DNA of 49,246 nucleotides from Neocallimastix lanati (nom. inval.) (taxonomy: Eukaryota > Neocallimastigomycota > Neocallimastigomycetes > Neocallimastigales > Neocallimastigaceae). Position 1 is the first letter of the stretch; each line of letters begins with the position of its first letter. The position numbers and the translations under genes are program-made. The notes beneath the pieces are model-generated. The model made no database searches. It was given only the letters and a program-made list of their open reading frames with translations, and was not told the DNA's origin. Shown piece after piece: positions 36,637 to 46,700 of the stretch. The stretch spans positions 267,501-316,746 of the forward strand of contig JACVTC010000174.1 in assembly GCA_016946835.1 (NCBI GenBank), in the 5' to 3' direction.

Positions 36637-37439
36637 ATTATATATTAATTCATTCATTCATATATTTATTGTTGAAATATAAAGCTTATTTTATTTTATT
36701 TAATTTATTTTATAATACTTTATGATTTATGTTACACACTTTTAATATTTACGTAGATTACATACTAGAACATGTACCAAATGTACCAAATAATGTTTTA
36801 GAATAATGTACTGCTCATGTAGATTATAACGTAATTTTATAATTATTAAAAAGACGAGTTTAATAAACAAAAATCTAAATTACATTTTCAAACAAAATTT
36901 ATTAATTAAATCTTTTATTTTGATTAATTAAATTTTTATTTTGATTAAATAATTAATTATGCCTTTTATCAACATGAATACTAAGAATTCACATATATAT
37001 AAAATATATGATGATAATATAAAATATTTATATTATAATATATTATTTAATTTAAAAGAATATATAAAATAAATTTGAAACAATTCCTTTTATAAATATT
37101 GAAAAGGTAAAGATGTATATTAAATAATAAAAAAATAAATAATAACAGAATGGATAATAATAATAATATTAATATTAATATTATTATAATAAAAATTTTA
37201 AATGTACTGAAAAATATAGTATATAAAAATAAAAAATAGAAAATAATATATAATAATATATATATGTATATTAAATAAATATAAATTCATAATCTTGAAA
37301 TATATACAATTTATAATTATAAATAAATAATAAATAATAACAAATAAATAAATAGATATATAAATAAACAGTTAGATAGACAAATAATAAATAGATAGAT
37401 AAATAAATAAATAAATAAATAAATAAATTAATAAAAACT
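36058..37439. other. Intergenic; no 3' LTR for element C found
   Basis: AT-rich with (AT)n near 36195-36220, (TTTA)n near 36610-36645 and (AAAT)n near 37400-37428. I looked for a copy of the 41594-43702 LTR on the downstream side of element C and found none, so C has no recognisable right-hand terminus in sense orientation. Confidence 0.5.
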
Positions 37440-40400
37440 TTACGTCTTAACTTTAAAGAAAGAAGAGAAAAAAAAATTATCCTGTAATATATTATTAATT
37501 ATATTATTTAATTCATTTGGACATATATTAATAGTAGTATTTAGTATATTAACATGGTTGTCTCCAATCGAAAAATTTTCGAAGTTTCTATTTTTCTTTT
37601 TAGGATCCTGAAAATTTTCTATATACCTATAATTTTCCCTCATATTTTTATTTTTTGAAATTTTAGAAATTTTTGAAATTTTGTCTGAAAAATTTTTAAT
37701 TTTTTTAATAGAAAAATTTTTTTCTTTGATCGCAATATTTTTATCTTTTCTTGAATCACAGTCCATCTTTTTAGATTCGTCTAATTCATTGATCTCTTCT
37801 ATTTTGCTTTTTATATCTATATTATCTTTTAGATTTTGTTCTATATTTTTATTTTTATTTTCTTCCATTTGTCCTGGTTCGGTATTTATTATTTTATGAG
37901 CTGTTTTGTTTATATCCTCATTTAGTCTTTTAATTCTGGATAGAGCATCAGCTAAAGAATTCTTTTTCCCTGGTTCATATAAAATTTTTATCTTTAACAT
38001 ACTTATTAATATGCACCATCTAATATGACGCAAATTATTGGGTTCTTTGTTTTTAAATAATCCCACCAGTGGTTTATGATCAGTGTATAATAAAGTTTCA
38101 TACATGTTTCCAGAAATATAGGGTTTAAATTTTTCAGCACAATAATATACAGCAGTGCCTTCTAGGTCTGTAGTGCTGTAGTTTCTCTCCGCCTTTGTTA
38201 GTGTCCTACTAACATAATGAATAGGATATTCCACTCCGTCATCCTCGTCCTTTTGTAATAGAACACCTCCAATTCCTTCAGCGCACGCATCAGTTCGTAT
38301 TATAAATTGTTTACTGTAGTCCGGGAATCTTAATATCGGAGCGTTGATTAAAGCAGATTTTAAAATATCAAACGCTAACTGCTGTTCTTCCCCCCAAAAG
38401 AAAGAACAATTTTTTCTTAAAAGAATTGTTAAGGGAGCAGCTAGCTTAGAAAAATTTGGAATAAACTTTCTATAATAACCAACAGTACCGAGGAATGAAC
38501 GAACTTCCTTGATATTGCTAGGGCGATTCCAGTTTTTAACAGCCTCAACCTTACTTTCCATTGTAGTTAAACCGTCTTTGGTAACCATATGGCCCAAAAC
38601 TTCTACTTTTTCTTTAAAGAAGTGACATTTACCTATATTAAGTTTAACTTTATGTTTCCTGAAGATACTAAAAACTTGTTCAAGGTGAGTTAAGTGTTCT
38701 TCTTTACTTTTAGAGAATATTAAAATATCATCAAGAAAAACGAATACAGACTTTCCTAATAGTTCTATAAGAATGGAATTCATTTCTCTTTGAAAAGTCG
38801 CTGGGGCTCCGGTGAGACCAAATGGCATGACTTTATATACGAAATTACCAAATTTTGTAGTGAAACCAGTAATATCGATGGAATCCTCAGCCATTAAAAT
38901 TTGATGATATCCTGAGAATAAATCTAGAGTGGAGAAAATAATTGCACCAGCCAGACTATCGAATATTTCTTCTATATTTGGAAGCGAGTATACGTCTGGG
39001 ACAGTTAAATCGTTAACTTTCCTGTAGTCACTACAAAGTCGCCATTTTCCGTTTTTCTTACGAGCTAGTACAATAGGTGAAGACCATGAAGATTTAGCAG
39101 GAGCAATTAAACCATTTTCCCAAAGTTTGAGAATTTCTTCTTTAACAATATCTGATTTAAACTTATTTAATTTATAAAATTTACTTTTCACAGGTTTAGC
39201 TCCCTCCACTAGTTGTATATGATGAGGACCTAAATCTGAAGGTGTCAAATCATTGGATGAAGTAGCCACTATATCTATATATGAATTTAATAGATTGACT
39301 ATATCACTTTTACAATCTTCGTCTAAAGATAAAAGAAATTGTGGTGAATTTATGTATTCTTTAGGACTTAAAATATCATTTTTCTTTGAAGAATTTGATG
39401 TAGGAGTGAATTCATCATTATCACTTAATTCTTCAAGTCTAAAAGTATTTATCAATTTTTCATGTCTTTTACATCTAAGAAAACAAATAATTATATCATC
39501 ATCTTGTTCTTTAATAAGAGGCGCAATAGTTACGAAATTAGTTTTATCTAGGAATCGACAAAGAGTAGCACATAAAGGGTGGATAAATAAAGAATTTGAA
39601 AATATAGTTTTCAGACCAATTAACAAATCAAAGTACATAATATCATGTTCTACCACACAAAAATTAGCGGTAAGAGAAAAATTATTAATATGTAAAGTTA
39701 AACGAACAACTATTGTATCTGCCACAGTATTATCTCCTAAGGCTTCATAAATACGTCCACGACAGTAACCCACTTGTTCGTATTGACCTGGAAGACTATT
39801 TAAATAAGAGGTAGATACTAGATTTAAATTACTACCAGAATCAATAAGAAGTCTACCTGAAGTATTATCAACCTTGCAACTGACTAGTCCAATATCCTCA
39901 TCTTTAATAATTCCATCCTTATTAGGTGTTTTATTGGCCTCCTCCGAAAAATCTATGGAACTCACTAACTTAACTTTATCTGCTCGAAGGCTTTTGGTTA
40001 GGTCACTACGTGCTTTAGGAACCAAATCTAAAAGTTGTCCCATATTAATGTTACATTTGGTATTCGCAATGTCCTCAATTAAGTTATATGGTTTAATATT
40101 TAATTTTTGAACCATATTAATATGTTTTTCCACTCTAGTATTACCATGGGGAACATCAACAAACGTTACCTTTTTGCTTTGTGTAACCTTCTTTATATTT
40201 GTATTTAAATTTGAATCAGAAATCTTTTGATGGTCACCTGACATTTCATTTGATATAATTTCGGAGTTAGAATTTATTTTGTTTATTTCCATAATATTAT
40301 CATTATTAAATTTAGCATTTGAAATGTTTATTGAAGGCGCGTTTTTATTATTATTATTTATAAACACTGAATTTTTATAGACACTATCGGAACTTTTAAT

Positions 40401-40625
40401 ATAATTTTGATTATTATTTTTATTAATTTCTTTATGGTCTTTTACAGAATTCAAATTATTATTATCTATTTCCTTTAATAAGTTAGGAGAAGATGGTCTA
40501 CTATTTAATTTTTTGTTTGAAATTTCTTCTTGATCTTCTAAGGGAAGTCTTTTTCTTTTGGTAGCGTCTACAACAAATGTTCGAGCGTTTTGATTAACGA
40601 GAGGTCGCGAACTCTCATTTAAAAG
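37440..40625 (-). CDS. Element C Pol: protease, RT, RNase H, no integrase
   Basis: Read from the -1 frameshift at 40625 (first internal ATG at 40454). A basic Asn-rich linker precedes protease GRLLIDSGSNLNLVSTSYL. RT has WRLCSDYRKVNDLT, VMPFGLTGAPATFQRE and the catalytic FVFLDDILIF (FLDD variant). RNase H has IIRTDACAEGIGGVLLQK, TDLEGTAVYYC, YTDHKPLVGL and LADALSRIK. Where element D continues into the integrase zinc region, C has about 165 residues rich in Lys, Asn, Glu and Ser (for example KISKISKISKNKNMRE) with no integrase signature, ending FFFSSFFKVKT. The frame is open throughout. Either the tail is genuine and integration is done by a partner, or the 3' half was lost and replaced. Confidence 0.82.
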   Translation of the reverse strand, partial: LLNESSRPLVNQNARTFVVDATKRKRLPLEDQEEISNKKLNSRPSSPNLLKEIDNNNLNSVKDHKEINKNNNQNYIKSSDSVYKNSVFINNNNKNAPSINISNAKFNNDNIMEINKINSNSEIISNEMSGDHQKISDSNLNTNIKKVTQSKKVTFVDVPHGNTRVEKHINMVQKLNIKPYNLIEDIANTKCNINMGQLLDLVPKARSDLTKSLRADKVKLVSSIDFSEEANKTPNKDGIIKDEDIGLVSCKVDNTSGRLLIDSGSNLNLVSTSYLNSLPGQYEQVGYCRGRIYEALGDNTVADTIVVRLTLHINNFSLTANFCVVEHDIMYFDLLIGLKTIFSNSLFIHPLCATLCRFLDKTNFVTIAPLIKEQDDDIIICFLRCKRHEKLINTFRLEELSDNDEFTPTSNSSKKNDILSPKEYINSPQFLLSLDEDCKSDIVNLLNSYIDIVATSSNDLTPSDLGPHHIQLVEGAKPVKSKFYKLNKFKSDIVKEEILKLWENGLIAPAKSSWSSPIVLARKKNGKWRLCSDYRKVNDLTVPDVYSLPNIEEIFDSLAGAIIFSTLDLFSGYHQILMAEDSIDITGFTTKFGNFVYKVMPFGLTGAPATFQREMNSILIELLGKSVFVFLDDILIFSKSKEEHLTHLEQVFSIFRKHKVKLNIGKCHFFKEKVEVLGHMVTKDGLTTMESKVEAVKNWNRPSNIKEVRSFLGTVGYYRKFIPNFSKLAAPLTILLRKNCSFFWGEEQQLAFDILKSALINAPILRFPDYSKQFIIRTDACAEGIGGVLLQKDEDDGVEYPIHYVSRTLTKAERNYSTTDLEGTAVYYCAEKFKPYISGNMYETLLYTDHKPLVGLFKNKEPNNLRHIRWCILISMLKIKILYEPGKKNSLADALSRIKRLNEDINKTAHKIINTEPGQMEENKNKNIEQNLKDNIDIKSKIEEINELDESKKMDCDSRKDKNIAIKEKNFSIKKIKNFSDKISKISKISKNKNMRENYRYIENFQDPKKKNRNFENFSIGDNHVNILNTTINICPNELNNIINNILQDNFFFSSFFKVKT

Positions 40626-41428
40626 TTTAAAGAATCCTTTTTATTTTGATCTAATTTTTCTACTAACTCTTTATATCTTAAATATTCTTGTCTAATGAAT
40701 TCAGGACATTCAGCTTTAAAATGTCCAGAATCTCCACAACAATAACAAGCATTAACTTTAATTTTTGGTTTAGTCTCCAATGGATTCGTAGAAAAATTTT
40801 TTGTTTTATATTGACTATTAAAATTTTTCTGATTATTAGGGTTAGGGTTAGATTTTCTTTTTACTTCCATTTTTTGTTTATTTTTAATAACAAAATCTTC
40901 ATGTCTTTCGGCAATTTCCATGGCTTTTGGAATTTCCATTTTTCCAGCTAACCAGACACCTTTATACGCTTGATGTTTGTATTCAATAGAGTTCAAGTAG
41001 TCTTTATAAGTAATAGCTAATTTTTCTGAAATGGATAATTTGTTATAAAGATCTAAATATTTTAAATTAAATTCCTTGAGATTATCATCGACTGAAATTT
41101 TCATGTCTTTAAGCTGGTCAATGATATCTTCCGGCGATACGTCCATATTGTATGCTTTCAGAATATGTTCTTTCATTTGTTCTAAACATGGATAAGAAAT
41201 TTCTGTGTCACTGACTCTGATAATATTGTCTGTGATACTCCTGAGACCTTTACCTTGCACAGTCATAGCACAGTATCTATAAAGCTCTTCGCCTTCAGAT
41301 ATTTTATGCATATCTTTGAAGGCTTTCATTTGAATATACCACGTCTCGACGTCATGGTTTTCGTCGTTGATGTGGATAATGTTTTGAAGCATGCTAGATA
41401 GCATGTTCATTTTTATAAATTCTTCCAT
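40619..41428 (-). CDS. Element C Gag
   Basis: 269 codons from ATG 41428. Capsid-like region at about residues 15-190 (VETWYIQMKAFKDMHKI; KDMKISVDDNLKEFNLKYL), basic linker with NPNPN, and CCHC knuckle CYCCGDSGHFKAEC near residue 230. Ends SLNF-stop, with the slippery TTTAAAC spanning the SLN codons. Confidence 0.85.
   Translation of the reverse strand: MEEFIKMNMLSSMLQNIIHINDENHDVETWYIQMKAFKDMHKISEGEELYRYCAMTVQGKGLRSITDNIIRVSDTEISYPCLEQMKEHILKAYNMDVSPEDIIDQLKDMKISVDDNLKEFNLKYLDLYNKLSISEKLAITYKDYLNSIEYKHQAYKGVWLAGKMEIPKAMEIAERHEDFVIKNKQKMEVKRKSNPNPNNQKNFNSQYKTKNFSTNPLETKPKIKVNACYCCGDSGHFKAECPEFIRQEYLRYKELVEKLDQNKKDSLNF
40625..40631 (-). promoter_or_regulatory. Predicted -1 frameshift heptamer TTTAAAC, element C
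   Basis: In the gag frame the bases read T TTA AAC, followed by TTT TAA (gag stop at 40619). Slipping -1 gives CTT TTA AAT GAG and an open frame into pol. It is a canonical X XXY YYZ site in the right frame. Confidence 0.82.
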
Positions 41429-41576
41429 TTTAACTTATAATTAATATTCTTAAACTTCAATTTCTTCAAAAAAAAAAATTTTTTTTTTTTTTTTTTTTAT
41501 AAATAACCAACTATTACAATAAAATCAAAAAAAATAATATTCTTTATTTTAATATATCCTTCCTCCTCAAAAAGAA

Positions 41577-41591
41577 CCGATATCGCCACCA
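41577..41591 (-). promoter_or_regulatory. Primer-binding site of element C (tRNA 3'-end type)
   Basis: TGGTGGCGATATCGG, two bases after the LTR end TTATATCA in sense direction. Shares TGGTGG with the E site. The tRNA is not identified. Confidence 0.55.
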
Positions 41592-41593
41592 AT

Positions 41594-43155
41594 TGATATA
41601 ACTCGATTCTAATTTCCACTTTTTGGGAGAAGCGATTATATTCTTTTTAATATTTATTTTTATTTATTTAGTAATAATAATTAGTTAATTAACAACTTAA
41701 CAATTACATAATATAAAATAATTTACATTTATACTAATTTATAATAAAGTTTTCATATAATAAAATATAAAGTTTAATAAAATATATATACATAATTAAA
41801 TGTTATAAAATATAATAAATATTAGAAATAAAATAAAAGTTATTTAATATAATAAATTATTAATAATACACAATGAATTTCATATTTTTATGTTATCATT
41901 AATTTCCTAAATTCTAATGATATTTTCACTAGCCACAATTATAATAATTTACCAATTTACAATTAACATAATTTTTAATATATTTATGTGTTTATAATAA
42001 ATTAATTTTTATATTAATTAAAGTTTTTATTTGTATTCTATATCAATAATAATTTTTTAATAATTAGTCATTAATCGATTTAATTTGATAATTTATATAA
42101 TTATTTTAAATTAAGAATAAAATTTTGGAATTATAAAAATAGTTTAAAATATTTAATACATAAAGTTATTAAACTTAATTATAATTTCCAATAGTATAAT
42201 ATGAATTATTAGTTAGTTCCGTATCATAAATGATACAATATAAGTAATAAAGTATCAGATTTCTATTTATAACGAGGTCGAGCAAATAGGGAATTTGTAA
42301 AATAATATATTCCAACTCAAAGATAATAAATAATAATTTACACAAATAATAAAATTTATTTATTTCTTTTTAAATCTTGTTTTTATTTATTTATTTATTT
42401 TACATAAATTATTACAATTATATTTATATTCCTCTGAATATAATGATTTTTATCTATCTCTAATAATTCAATTTATATTAATATCTTAATAATAATTTTA
42501 CTTATAATTGTAGGATTCAACTCTTATCCTTTAACTATAAGTAATTACTTAATTATTTAAACTAAACTATAAGTTCTCTAAAACTATTATTTTACTCAAT
42601 TAGAATTTTTAAAACAACAAGAAAAACTCTCTCTTTAACTTTTATTTCATTCTCTTCTTTTAAATTTATTAATTAATTTTATCTTGAATATTATTGGCTG
42701 TCTAATTAATTTTTAATCTATTTATATAATGATTTAGTATATTATATATTGTAATTATTTTTCACTATATTATTATAGGATTTTCTCTTTTGTTAATTTT
42801 CTTGCGTATTTCTAGCTGTATTGTATCATAAATGTTAAGGTTTTAGAGAATTAAATAAAAATAAAGTAAGAAACACAAATTTTATTTTTTTATTTATTAT
42901 TTTTATTTATAAATTTATTTTATTTTATTTTATTTTATTTTATTTTTTTTGATGATATTTAAAAATTAGTAGCAAAATTTACAACTATTTATACTTTTTT
43001 TTCAAGGCATAAAAGTTGTTCTTGCCACTAAATTACATTTTATTATTATTTTTCTTTTTATATATAAAAACTATTAAATTTAAATTGATTTTTATAATCA
43101 ATTATATAAAATTTAATTATAACAATATAAATAAAATACATTTATAATATTAATA

Positions 43156-43210
<55 letters not shown>

Positions 43211-43702
43211 CTAATCTATCTAAAATATTACTAATAAGAATTTATTTAATTGGCTAAAATTTTTATTACAATCTGTTAAAATATTCAAATAAAAATAAAA
43301 ATACTATTCTAATATAAAGGTTTTTAATAAAATAAAATATTTTTCAATATAAAATAAAACATTTCGATATAAAATTTTATAATAAAAGTTAAAATATAAT
43401 ATATAAATTTTTAATTATCAATATATAAAAATATTATTAATACAAATTTTCATTATTAATATAAAAATAAAAAAATAAGATTTATTATTAATATTGTTAA
43501 TATAAGTTTTAAATATATAAAAATATTACTATTAATATAAGATTTAATATAAAAATTATAAAGTTTAATATAATTTTTGATCTAATTTTTAATCTTTGAA
43601 TTTAAAAATTTATTAAAGTACAAAAATAATAATGTACACATAATGTATTAGAAATAAATCGTAGATTTAATTAAGAATGCATTATTTAGTACATTCTTAT
43701 CA
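41594..43702 (-). repeat. LTR shared by elements C and D (about 1.5 kb plus 0.6-kb insertion)
   Basis: Right edge: the purine tract after D's pol (GTCGGGGCATCT) followed by TGATAAGAATG, as expected for D's 3' LTR. Left edge: ...GAGTTATATCA followed by C's PBS, as expected for C's 5' LTR. Removing the solo LTR 42231-42828 and one TAAA leaves about 1507 bp with one minus-strand TATA box (AGTATAAATAG near 42990). No internal LTR-LTR junction is visible, so one LTR appears to serve both elements. Boundaries are inferred, as neither partner LTR lies in the window. Confidence 0.55.
42231..42828. repeat. Solo LTR (or LTR-like insert) with TSD TAAA
   Basis: 598 bp starting TGATACAATA and ending TATTGTATCA, a perfect 10-bp terminal inverted repeat with TG...CA ends. 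The 4-bp target duplication TAAA is at 42227-42230 and 42829-42832. No coding capacity. Long LTR inverted repeats are normal here (A and F also have about 10 bp). A miniature inverted-repeat element is the alternative. Confidence 0.65.
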
Positions 43703-43720
43703 AGATGCCCCGACGAAGAC

Positions 43721-46700
43721 TCAAGCTTCTCTGTAAGCGGAGTTAAACTTTACTAAATTTTTAAAATGAACATTCCTATCGAGTTGTTTCCCAGTTTTCT
43801 GATCGATTAAGGTTGCCGTGTTGAATTGAATTTTTAAAATTTTAAATGGTCCATTGTAATATGGTTCTAGCTTAGTGCGGCTAAAGTTTCTAACAAGAAC
43901 AAGATCACCAGCTTTTAATTCTTTTCCTTTTTTCATACTTATTTGTTCTTCTCGTCTTGTTGCCCAATACTTGTTAGCATTCTTCACATTTTCGCATGCT
44001 TCTCTAGTCCATTGATAATGACGAACAAATTTTTCCATTAAAATTTCATCATACGATTTACCTGCATTTTCAATTGTTCTTATGGCTATATCATAAGGCT
44101 GTTGGTCTTCTCTTCCATATACTAATTCAAAACTAGAATGTCCGGTAGCTGTGTTTTTGGTAGTTCGAAGTGCCCATAAAGCAGAAGGTAAAACTTCATC
44201 CCAATCTTGATTTTTCCTTCCTAATAAACGAAGTAATTTTCCAATTTCTTTATTTCGGTTTTCAGTGAGACCATTGGATTCAGGGTGATAGGTAGCTATG
44301 AATTTTACATAAACATCATAAAGATCAAGAAAGATTTTAGTCATATCAGAAGTGAATTGGACTCCATTATCTGTAGTAATAACTTGAGGCACACCATGTC
44401 TTGCAAAAACGTTTATTAAAAATTTAATTATATCAGAGGAAGTTATGTTTTCAGTGGGTTCGGCTTCAACCCATTTGGTAAAGTAATCAACAGTTACTAT
44501 AATATATTGATTATTATTTCTTGTTTTTGGTAACGGTCCTATAATATCTAATCCTAAATGCACAAAGGGACCCTCCACTTTAGTTGGATGGATTTCGGTT
44601 GGTTCTGGATATGGTTGAGGACGATTTAACTGGCATTTTTCACAATTACTAACAATTCTTTTGATATCTTTAATCATATGATTCCAATAAAAGTTTTTCT
44701 TAAGTCTTTGATATGTTTTGTAATATCCTTCGTGGCCAATATTATGAGCTTCTAAAATTAATTTAAACCTTTCATTTTCGTCCGTTATTAATTTTCTATA
44801 ATTTCCATTGTCGATAAAATAATCTTCACCATCAATAACAGTAAACTTTTCATTAATAAATTCCTTTATAACTTTAGATAATAATTCTTCATTATTTCCA
44901 TTAGTAATTTTTGTTAATAATATCTTTCTCTCTTCCTTACTTTTCATTCTTGAAAGAGCATCAGCTAACACATTCTTTTTGCCTGATTCATATTTTATAT
45001 TAATTCCGAGCATACTAGCGGTTAGACACCATCTTGTTTGCCTTGCATTCAAAGGTTCTTTATTCTTAAATAAACCAACTAATGGTTTATGATCTGTGTA
45101 AATAGTTGTAGGTAATGGATTTCCTTCAATATAAGATTTAAATTTAGTCATACAGTAAAACAAAGCGGTTCCTTCTAAATCGGTAATACCATAATTCTTT
45201 TCAGCTTTCTTTAAACTTCTACTTATAAAGTGTATTGGATGCTCCTTACCGGTTTCTTCTTCTTTTTGTAAAAGAACTCCACCAATTCCATTATACGAAG
45301 CATCAGTTCTAATGATAAAAGGTTTGTCAAATGACGGAAATTTTAGAATAGGTGCATTGATTAATTTTTCTTTTAGGAGTTCAAAGCTTTCTTGTTGTTC
45401 TTTATTCCATTCATATTTGGTATTCTTTTTCAATAATTTACATAAAGGTGAGGTAATTTGAGCATATTTAGGAATAAAATCACGATAATATCCCACTGCT
45501 CCTAAAAATGATCTTAATTCATGAAGTGATGAAGGGGCTTCCCACTTCTTAATAGCTGTTATCTTACTTTCCATGGGACTTAATCCTTTAGTAGTAAGTT
45601 TGTGACCTAATACATCAACTTCAGTTTGAAGAAAATGGCACTTTTCAATATTAATTTTTAACTTGTTTTCTTTAAATACTTCTAATACTTGTTTAATATG
45701 AATTAAATGTTCTTCGATACTTTTTGAATAGATCAAAACATCATCAATAAATACATAAACAAATTCACCAATAAAAGGGAATAAAATTTTATTCATTTCT
45801 CTTTGGAAGGTTGAGGGAGCTCCAGTAAGTCCAAAAGGCATAACCTTAAATTGATAATTTCCAAACTTAGTAGTGAAAGTGGTTACTTCAACGCTTTCTT
45901 CATCCATTAAGATTTGGTGAAAACCAGAAAATAAATCAAGAGTTGTAAATATTTTAGCTCCTCCGAGACTATCAAAAATTTCATCTATATATGGAACTGA
46001 ATAAGAATCTTTTTCTGTCATATCATTGACTTTTCGGTAGTCAATGCACAAGCGCCACTTTCCATTGTGTTTTAGAATGAGTACTACTGGAGATGACCAT
46101 TCTGAACAGGATGGTTCTATCAATCCTTTCTTAATAAGCTTTGTAAGTTCTTCTTTTAAGATATCTGATTTTAATTTAGTTAACCTATAACTTCTTAATT
46201 TTACTGGCTTTGCATTTGCTTTCAAACGGATCTTATGTGGTGAAAGTTTAGAAGGAGTTAGTTCTTCTGTTGAAGTGGCAACTATGTCAATCATTTCTTT
46301 GAGAATTTTAATAATTTGTTCTTTATAATCTTTATTTAAGGTACTTAAAAATTCATCACTCTCAATAAATTCCATTGGAGTTAATTCCTTTATAATTTCC
46401 TTTTCATTATTCGTTTCTTCAACTTTTCTAATAGTGCAGATTATACTTTCTTCATCATAATATTGATTATTTATTTTAGCTATTTCTTCGTATTCACTTT
46501 CTGACAAAAGTTTACATAGACTGTTTAAGGTTGGATGAATAAATAAACAATGATCGATTTGAGTTTTAAAGTTTATTAACATATCATAAAATGAGTCTTC
46601 TTTCTCAATAATTCTAAAGTCCGCATTAAATTCATAATTATTAATTTTTACTGGTAATCGAACAATAATTCCTTCCGAGTATTCTTCATCTTGTGTTGCT

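Larger units (their letters stand above)
37440..43702 (-). mobile_element. Ty3-type element C, lacking integrase and 3' LTR
   Basis: Minus-strand order: LTR (43702-41594, split by a solo LTR), PBS 41591-41577 (TGGTGGCGATATCGG), short leader, gag 41428-40619, pol 40625-37440. Pol has protease, RT and RNase H but ends in a Lys/Asn-rich tail instead of integrase, and no LTR follows. The LTR also serves as the apparent 3' LTR of element D. Likely a truncated element joined to D by recombination. Confidence 0.7.

Noticed and set aside
36058-37439. 3' LTR of element C
   Set aside because: Searched by eye for the TGATAAGAATG start and TTATATCA end and for stretches of 41594-43702; nothing matched.
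40835-40852. Telomere-like TTAGGG repeats
   Set aside because: Only two and a half units, and they are codons for Asn-Pro-Asn-Pro-Asn inside the Gag linker of element C.
42255-42275. Minus-strand TATA box (TATAAATAG) as promoter of the C/D LTR
   Set aside because: It lies inside the 598-bp solo LTR insert only about 35 nt from its edge, so it does not belong to the C/D LTR itself.
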